This document shows positions 58,939 to 64,000 of a stretch of DNA of 64,000 bases, piece after piece; position 1 is the first letter of the stretch, and every line of letters starts with the position of its first letter. Under the pieces are notes generated by a model. That model ran no database searches. It was not told the DNA's origin and saw only the letters and a program-made list of their open reading frames with translations. Both the position numbers and the translations under genes were made by a program. The DNA comes from an uncultured Candidatus Actinomarina sp. (GTDB taxonomy: Bacteria > Actinomycetota > Acidimicrobiia > Actinomarinales > Actinomarinaceae), in the NCBI GenBank assembly GCA_902519845.1, contig CABYLQ010000002.1, forward strand, positions 108,684-172,683, in the 5' to 3' direction.

Positions 58939-60555
58939 ATGTCAAAAAATATACTAGTTTCAGTAGCTTGGCCGTATGCCAGTGGATCAAGGCATCTCGG
59001 ACATATTGGTGGAGCATATTTACCTGCTGATATTTTTGCAAGATATAACAGAATGATTGGCAATAACGTAATTATGGTTTCTGGTAGTGATGTCCACGGC
59101 ACACCCATAACAGTAAGAGCTGATGATGAGGGTGTCGAACCAATTGAGATAGTAAATCGATACCATGCTGAATTTCTTGGCTACTGGGAAAAACTGAATA
59201 TTCAGTGGGATAATTACACAACCACTATGACCGATAATCATAAAGAGGTCACACAGGAGATGTTTCTAAAAATAAAAGAAAATGGATTTATTGAAAAGAA
59301 TAAAAGTATTCAAGCTTTTGATCCAAAAGAAAATAAGTTTCTTCCCGATAGATATGTTGAAGGTGAATGTCCAAAATGTAATTACCTTGAAGCCAGAGGT
59401 GACCAATGCGATAGTTGTGGAATAACCTTAGATCCTGAAGAATTAATTAATCCAAAAAGTAAAATAAATGGAAATCCAGCAGAGTTTAAAGAAACAGAAC
59501 ATTATTTCTTAAAATTGAGCGCTTTGAACGACAAACTTGCCGAATGGCTAAATACCAAAGAAGGCTGGAGGCCGCATGTCATAAACTTTTCAAAATCTTT
59601 TGTAGAAGAAGGCCTACAGGACAGAGCAATAACCAGAGATCTAGATTGGGGTATAGAAATTCCTGAAAATGAACTTGGAGATGGAAAAAAGATTTATGTA
59701 TGGTTTGAAGCTGTAATAGGTTATTTGTCAGCTTCAAAAGAATGGGCAATGAACAATGGAACCCCTGAGGCTTGGAAAGATTTTTGGTTAGATAAAGATT
59801 CAGAGTCATACTATTTTGTTGGCAAAGACAACGTTCCTTTTCATGCAATAATCTGGCCGGCAATGCTGCTTGCCTATGGAGATTTAAATTTACCTACAAA
59901 TGTTCCAGCAAACCAATACATATTAATCAAAGGAGAAAAGGCATCAGCTAGTAGAGGTGTGGGAAAGACGCTTAATGATTATCTAGATGAATGGAATCCT
60001 GATTCACTAAGATATTCACTTGCAAGTATTCTTCCGGAACAAAATGATTCAGAGATTTCTGAGGATGAAATGATAAGAAGAAACAATGAAGAACTTGTAG
60101 CAGCATGGGGTAACCTCGTTCAAAGAGTGTTTTCACAGTACATAAATAATTTTGATGATCTAGATACAAGTTTTGAATATGAAAAAATTGATGAAGAACT
60201 CATAGAAGGTGCAAAAAACTGTTTTAAAACAACAGGAGAAATGATTGAAAAAGTAGAACTTAAATCTTCACTTCAAAATGTAATGGCTTATGTGAATTCT
60301 ATTAATGCTTATTTAAACGAGACGGAACCATGGAAAGTAATTAAAGAAGATAAAAAAAGAGCTACTGGAATTTTACATTGTGCAATTACTTCCATTGATG
60401 CTTGTGCAACTATGTTTACACCATTTATGCCTACAACTTCCAAAATAGTAAGTAATGCTATTCAAAAAGAAGATGAAAATAGTTGGGGAATAAATGAAAT
60501 TAAAAAAGGTGCCCCATTAGAAAACATAGGACACCTTTTCAAAAAATTTGATTAG
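58939..60555 (+). CDS. metG: Methionyl-tRNA synthetase (atypical KMSKS)
   Basis: A 538-aa class I synthetase. Seen are the HIGH motif in AWPYASGSRHLGHIGGAY, one Cys4 zinc knuckle (Cys144, 147, 157, 160 in CPKCN...CDSC), DLDWGIEIPENEL, and YFVGKDNVPFHAIIWPAMLL. The KMSKS position (residues 334-338) reads KASAS followed by RG, so the second Lys is missing. There is no C-terminal EMAP/tRNA-binding domain. GAGGG lies two bases before the ATG. It is divergent from amt over 144 bp. Confidence 0.93.
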   Translation: MSKNILVSVAWPYASGSRHLGHIGGAYLPADIFARYNRMIGNNVIMVSGSDVHGTPITVRADDEGVEPIEIVNRYHAEFLGYWEKLNIQWDNYTTTMTDNHKEVTQEMFLKIKENGFIEKNKSIQAFDPKENKFLPDRYVEGECPKCNYLEARGDQCDSCGITLDPEELINPKSKINGNPAEFKETEHYFLKLSALNDKLAEWLNTKEGWRPHVINFSKSFVEEGLQDRAITRDLDWGIEIPENELGDGKKIYVWFEAVIGYLSASKEWAMNNGTPEAWKDFWLDKDSESYYFVGKDNVPFHAIIWPAMLLAYGDLNLPTNVPANQYILIKGEKASASRGVGKTLNDYLDEWNPDSLRYSLASILPEQNDSEISEDEMIRRNNEELVAAWGNLVQRVFSQYINNFDDLDTSFEYEKIDEELIEGAKNCFKTTGEMIEKVELKSSLQNVMAYVNSINAYLNETEPWKVIKEDKKRATGILHCAITSIDACATMFTPFMPTTSKIVSNAIQKEDENSWGINEIKKGAPLENIGHLFKKFD

Positions 60556-60938
60556 CTTTTTGTAGCTTGAAATACCTCATCTATTTCATTAATCAAACCT
60601 AAAAGTTCCTCACCTACTGCAGGATCTTCTGTTTTTTTAGCTTCTCCTGCTTTTTTTGTTGCATTCCAAAAAAGATCATGAACATTTGGAAATTTTTCTA
60701 CATGTTCTGGCTTAAAATAGTCTGTCCAAAGTACCCAAAGGTCTTTTTTCACTTCTTCTGCCATGTCTTCTTTTATTGTGATACATCTTTGTTTAAAAGC
60801 TGCATCATCAGATTCTTGATACTTTTTAGATGCATTAACAACTGATTCTGCATTAATTCTTGCTTGTGCTGGATCGTAAACTCCGCATGGCAAGTCGCAG
60901 TGTGCATATGCAACTCTAGTTGGTTTAAATAACTTCAT
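60552..60938 (-). CDS. sodN: Nickel superoxide dismutase
   Basis: A 128-aa Ni-SOD precursor. The nickel hook is HCDLPCGVYDPAQARI: after removal of 12 residues, His13 becomes residue 1, and Cys14 and Cys18 (mature 2 and 6) bind nickel. The remaining four-helix bundle has the usual DYFKPEHVEKFPNVHDLFW segment. It is probably cytoplasmic and needs the SodX protease encoded divergently 48 bp away. AAAGGAG precedes the ATG by five bases. Use of Ni in place of Fe/Mn is common in marine bacteria poor in iron. Confidence 0.96.
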   Translation of the reverse strand: MKLFKPTRVAYAHCDLPCGVYDPAQARINAESVVNASKKYQESDDAAFKQRCITIKEDMAEEVKKDLWVLWTDYFKPEHVEKFPNVHDLFWNATKKAGEAKKTEDPAVGEELLGLINEIDEVFQATKS

Positions 60939-60986
60939 AAATCTCCTTTAATAATCTACTATTAATTTTAATAAGAAAAAAAGTAT

Positions 60987-61490
60987 ATGATTAAAAGCAT
61001 CGGACAGATATTTAACTTAAGAAACATTTTTGTTGTACTTATTTATTTGATTTTCAAAAATAATAAGGATGGAACTTATAGAACTTACGAAATCAAAGAA
61101 GAAAGTATGGAGCCTTCACTATATGAGGGCGACTACGTTTTAGCATCAAAATTTACAGATTCTCCCTCACGTGGAGACATAGTAGTTTACGAATATGAAA
61201 CAAAAAATATTGAAATCGTAAAAAGAATAATTGGTTTACCTGGAGAAACAATCTCTTCTAAAGAAGGGCAAATATATATAAATGATGAAAAAATTAATGA
61301 CCCCTGGGGAAATGGTGAAGTTGTCGATTTTGAAAATATAACTTTAGAAGAAGATGAAGTTTTTGTATTAGGTGATAATAGAGAAATGTCTTCAAGTGAC
61401 TCTTTATCAGTTGGTCCAATTAAATTGGAAACTTGCTGGAAGCTAAGATTTCTTTATTGGCCATATCATAAATTCAAAAAATATGAATAG
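60987..61490 (+). CDS. sodX: Nickel-type superoxide dismutase maturation protease SodX
   Basis: A 167-aa S26-family (signal-peptidase-like) serine protease that trims the SodN leader. Catalytic Ser40 is in KEESMEPSLYEGDYV and Lys79 in NIEIVKRIIGLPGE; VFVLGDNREMSSSDSLSVG is box E. One N-terminal hydrophobic stretch (about 13-24) may lie on the membrane. It is divergent from sodN, and its last eight bases overlap the next small gene. Confidence 0.92.
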   Translation: MIKSIGQIFNLRNIFVVLIYLIFKNNKDGTYRTYEIKEESMEPSLYEGDYVLASKFTDSPSRGDIVVYEYETKNIEIVKRIIGLPGETISSKEGQIYINDEKINDPWGNGEVVDFENITLEEDEVFVLGDNREMSSSDSLSVGPIKLETCWKLRFLYWPYHKFKKYE

Positions 61491-61671
61491 TTTGAAATGC
61501 ACTTGGTGCAAAAATGAAATGGTTTATCTTCATGGACATGGAGCATGCATCAATAACAGCTGTCCAATGTTTGGACTTAATCAGGCTGAATGTTGTGATG
61601 GTGAAACTGTTGACAACTGTTCAATCCAACAAAAAAATGAAATTACATTGTCCCCGCCTGGGTTAAACTAA
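61483..61671 (+). CDS. Cysteine-rich small protein, possible metal-binding
   Basis: A 62-aa protein with seven Cys and two nearby His: CTWCKNEMVYLHGHGAC, then NNSCPMFG and AECCDGETVDNC. The CxxC ... HGHGxC ... C ... CC order looks like a compact zinc-ribbon-type fold. I recall small conserved proteins with HGHxxC and CCxGE patterns but cannot name a function. It overlaps sodX by eight bases, so it is translated with it. A role in Ni-SOD maturation is possible only by location. Confidence 0.6.
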   Translation: MNSLKCTWCKNEMVYLHGHGACINNSCPMFGLNQAECCDGETVDNCSIQQKNEITLSPPGLN

Positions 61672-61688
61672 TTAAGTAAAATAAAACT

Positions 61689-64000
61689 ATGAGTGAAGAA
61701 AAACCTTTAAATATACCTGAATATTTATTACTTAGATCTGCTGAAGCACGGGCTAAAGCACTAGGTATCTCTGTTGAGCAGGCACTAGCAGATATAAAAG
61801 GTGTACCTGTAAGCGAAGTGTCAATTGAAGAACCTGTCCTAGAAGAAGAACCAATAGCTGAAGTTGTAGAAGAGGAACCTGTTGTAGAAGAAGAACCTGT
61901 TGTAGAGGAAGAAGTTGTTGAAGAACAAGTAGCTGAGGTTGTAGAAGAAGAGCCTGTAGCTCAAGAAGAAGAGGTTGTAGAAGAAGAAGTTGTTGAAGAG
62001 CCTGTAGCTGAAGAAGAGCCTGTAGCTGAAGAAGAGGTTGTTGAGGAAGAAGTTGTTGAGGAAGAAGTTGTTGAAGAGCCTGTAGCTGAAGAAGAAGTTG
62101 TTGAGGAAGAAGTTGTTGAGGAAGAAGTTGTTGAAGAACCAGTAGCTGAAGTTGTAGAAGCGAATTTAGAAAACAAAACTGTTGAATCTATTCCTGCTGT
62201 AACGATTCGTTTCGCTGGTGACTCTGGTGATGGTATGCAATTAGTTGGGACAAGATTTACAGACACTTCCGCATTGTTTGGTAATGATCTTGCTACTTTA
62301 CCTGCTTTTCCTGCTGAAATTCGTGCACCTCAAGGTACAGTTGCTGGTGTATCATCATTTCAAGTCCAGATAGCTGATTTTGATATTTTAACTCCAGGAG
62401 ATGCTCCAGATGTATTGGTTGCTATGAACCCTGCAGCTCTAAAAGCTCACTTACAAGATTTAACACCAAATGGAATGTTGATATTAAATGAGGATGCTTT
62501 TGACGAAAAAAATATCAAGAAAGCTGGTTATGAGATTGATCCGAGAGAATCTGGAGAACTTGATGGATGTAGAATTTTTCAGGTTCCGATGGAAAAGCTT
62601 ACAAAAGAGGCCCTAGAGGAGTTTGATCTCCCTGGAAGGGCAGTTCTTCGATCAAAGAATATGATTGCTCTTGGTCTAATTTCTTGGACGTTTAATAGAG
62701 ATCTGAAAGATACCGAAAGTTGGATCAATGAGAAATTTAAAAATCTACCTGAAGTTGCAAAAGCTAATATTAAAGCTCTAAAAACAGGTTACAACTTTGG
62801 TATTACAGTTGAAGCTTTTCACCACACTTATAAAGTTGATAAGGCTTCTCTCCCAGCTGGAGAATATACAAATATCAACGGAAACATTGGTTTGAGTTGG
62901 GGCCTTATTGCAGGCGCTAAAAAAGCTAATCTTGAATTATTTTACGGAAGCTATCCTATTACTCCAGCATCAGACATATTGCATGAATTGTCAAAACATA
63001 AAAACTTCAATGTTCTTACTTTCCAAGCAGAAGATGAGATTGCCGCTGCAGCTGCTGCTGTAGGTGCATCTTTTACAGGAAAACTCGCTGTTACAGGAAC
63101 CAGTGGTCCTGGATTAGCATTAAAAAGTGAAACTATCTCTTTAGCTTTATCAGCAGAGCTGCCTTTAGTAGTCGTGAATGTTCAAAGAGGTGGACCTTCA
63201 ACAGGACTTCCTACAAAGCCTGAACAATCTGATCTGATGTTTGCAATGTATGGAAGACATGGAGAAGCACCACTTCCAGTAATTGCAGCTAAATCACCTT
63301 CACATGCTTTTTATGCTGCTTTTGAAGCAACGAGAATTGCTCTTAAATACATGACACCAGTTATTTTATTATCAGACAACTATGTAGCTACAGGCTCAGA
63401 GCCATGGAAACTACCAGAAATTGAGAGCCTTAATGAACTTGGAACAAACCTTACAACTAAATACAACACTGAGGAAGGATTTTTGCCATTCTTTAGAGAT
63501 TTTCAAACAAACGCTCGACCATGGGCAATTCCGGGTACACCTGGTTTAGAACACAGAATAGGTGGTCTCGAAAAAGAAGATGGGACTGGCAATGTTTCAT
63601 ACGATACCGACAATCATCAATATATGACAGACATGAGAGCATGGAAAATAGAAAATATAGCAAACGATATTGATCAACTTGAATTAAATGGAGATATATC
63701 TTCCGATACTCTTGTTGTAGGTTGGGGATCAACATATGGCGGAATCACACAAGCTGTTAATCGACTTAATTCAAAAGGTATTAAAGTTGCAAGTACACAT
63801 TTTACTCATGTAAACCCATTCCCAGACAACACTGGTGAAATATTAAGCAGATTTAAAAATATAATCATTCCCGAATTAAATACTGGTCAGTTATCAAAAC
63901 TTCTTCGAGCACGTTTCCTTGTAGATGCAATAGGCATTAACAAGGTTGAAGGACTGCCATTTACAGCTCAAGAACTAGAGGAAAAGATTGAAGGATTAAT
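61689..64000 (+). CDS. korA: 2-oxoglutarate:ferredoxin oxidoreductase subunit alpha with repeat linker (5' part)
   Basis: The frame is open from ATG 61689 to the window end (770 codons). A basic helical N-terminal segment (residues 1-40, LLLRSAEARAKALGISVEQ) is followed by a Glu/Val/Pro-rich acidic linker to about 158. The gamma domain starts VTIRFAGDSGDGMQLVGTRF, and the alpha domain near residue 396 has LFYGSYPITPASDILHELS and VTGTSGPGLALKSETISLA. With KorB it converts 2-oxoglutarate to succinyl-CoA and reduces ferredoxin. The linker is not part of the family. The C-terminus and korB lie beyond the window. Confidence 0.9.
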   Translation, partial: MSEEKPLNIPEYLLLRSAEARAKALGISVEQALADIKGVPVSEVSIEEPVLEEEPIAEVVEEEPVVEEEPVVEEEVVEEQVAEVVEEEPVAQEEEVVEEEVVEEPVAEEEPVAEEEVVEEEVVEEEVVEEPVAEEEVVEEEVVEEEVVEEPVAEVVEANLENKTVESIPAVTIRFAGDSGDGMQLVGTRFTDTSALFGNDLATLPAFPAEIRAPQGTVAGVSSFQVQIADFDILTPGDAPDVLVAMNPAALKAHLQDLTPNGMLILNEDAFDEKNIKKAGYEIDPRESGELDGCRIFQVPMEKLTKEALEEFDLPGRAVLRSKNMIALGLISWTFNRDLKDTESWINEKFKNLPEVAKANIKALKTGYNFGITVEAFHHTYKVDKASLPAGEYTNINGNIGLSWGLIAGAKKANLELFYGSYPITPASDILHELSKHKNFNVLTFQAEDEIAAAAAAVGASFTGKLAVTGTSGPGLALKSETISLALSAELPLVVVNVQRGGPSTGLPTKPEQSDLMFAMYGRHGEAPLPVIAAKSPSHAFYAAFEATRIALKYMTPVILLSDNYVATGSEPWKLPEIESLNELGTNLTTKYNTEEGFLPFFRDFQTNARPWAIPGTPGLEHRIGGLEKEDGTGNVSYDTDNHQYMTDMRAWKIENIANDIDQLELNGDISSDTLVVGWGSTYGGITQAVNRLNSKGIKVASTHFTHVNPFPDNTGEILSRFKNIIIPELNTGQLSKLLRARFLVDAIGINKVEGLPFTAQELEEKIEGL
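62022..62141 (+). repeat. Tandem 60-nt repeat within the korA acidic linker
   Basis: Two copies (62022-62081 and 62082-62141) of a 60-nt unit, coding 20 residues of the Glu/Val/Pro type, differ at only a few bases. The wider region 61822-62160 is built of shorter, less exact units of the same kind. The near identity at DNA level indicates recent duplication, and the copy number may differ among strains. Confidence 0.85.

Noticed and set aside
61961..62266. Minus-strand ORF of 101 codons rich in Ser/Thr
   Set aside because: It is the exact antisense of the Glu/Val repeat in korA; the Ser/Thr composition is forced by the GAA/GTT codons on the other strand.

Overview
The window is AT-rich, gene-dense bacterial chromosome with intergenic gaps mostly under 150 bp, many 1-8 bp gene overlaps and almost no mobile DNA. 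I see no insertion sequence, phage gene, rRNA or CRISPR array. The gene set points to a low-GC, probably marine, actinobacterium (the Candidatus Actinomarina type is my best guess). The clues are an F420-biosynthesis CofC, nickel superoxide dismutase with its SodX protease, a mycobacterial-type MurA with Asp in place of the catalytic Cys, a deoC-aldehyde dehydrogenase pair, tRNA genes without encoded CCA, and Glu-tRNAGln transamidation. The taxonomic call is an inference.

Layout. 1-2.5 kb: end of a 4-hydroxybutyryl-CoA dehydratase-like gene, an MDR reductase and NfuA. 2.5-8.4 kb: an ATP-grasp protein and thiamine pyrophosphokinase, then a fatty-acid group (acyl-CoA dehydrogenase, SDR hydroxyacyl-CoA dehydrogenase, acyl-CoA synthetase). 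8.4-17.6 kb: a carbohydrate locus with ThuB/ThuA-like enzymes, MalG/MalF/MalE-like ABC importer parts, a GH13 amylase and divergent MalQ. 17.6-21.5 kb: a tight membrane operon (TrkA-like regulator with UspA domain, cation:proton antiporter, DUF368/PopT-like protein, a very short TatA, a lipoprotein cytochrome c). 21.6-27.4 kb: YchF, FolD, an aspartate aminotransferase and two UMF1-type MFS transporters. 27.4-31 kb: pyruvate kinase operon with small proteins, and CofC. 31-38.4 kb: tRNA-Glu(CUC), tRNA-Gln(CUG), tRNA-Glu(UUC), GltX and GatCAB, with FAH-family hydrolase, IlvE and PgpA between. 38.4-40.3 kb: DapE and DapD. 40.3-48.4 kb: LigA, MnmA and cysteine desulfurase operon, an SRPBCC protein, a lipoprotein, a stand-alone Nfu, MurA and 6-phosphogluconolactonase. 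48.4-53 kb: an EamA transporter behind a structured leader, a thioesterase, a degenerate and a complete aldehyde dehydrogenase, and DeoC. 53-60.5 kb: glutamate synthase large subunit, ammonium transporter and MetRS. 60.5-64 kb: SodN, divergent SodX, a Cys-rich small protein, and the start of 2-oxoglutarate:ferredoxin oxidoreductase alpha with an unusual acidic repeat linker.

Most of the content is housekeeping. The signals that ordinary annotation does not explain are: a 68-nt foldable leader plus a nine-codon upstream ORF before the EamA gene; four pentamers at exact 11-bp spacing, resembling a GlnR box, before amt; a recently duplicated Glu/Val linker in KorA; a MetRS whose KMSKS signature reads KASAS; and a truncated aldehyde dehydrogenase module with no catalytic residues next to an intact one.
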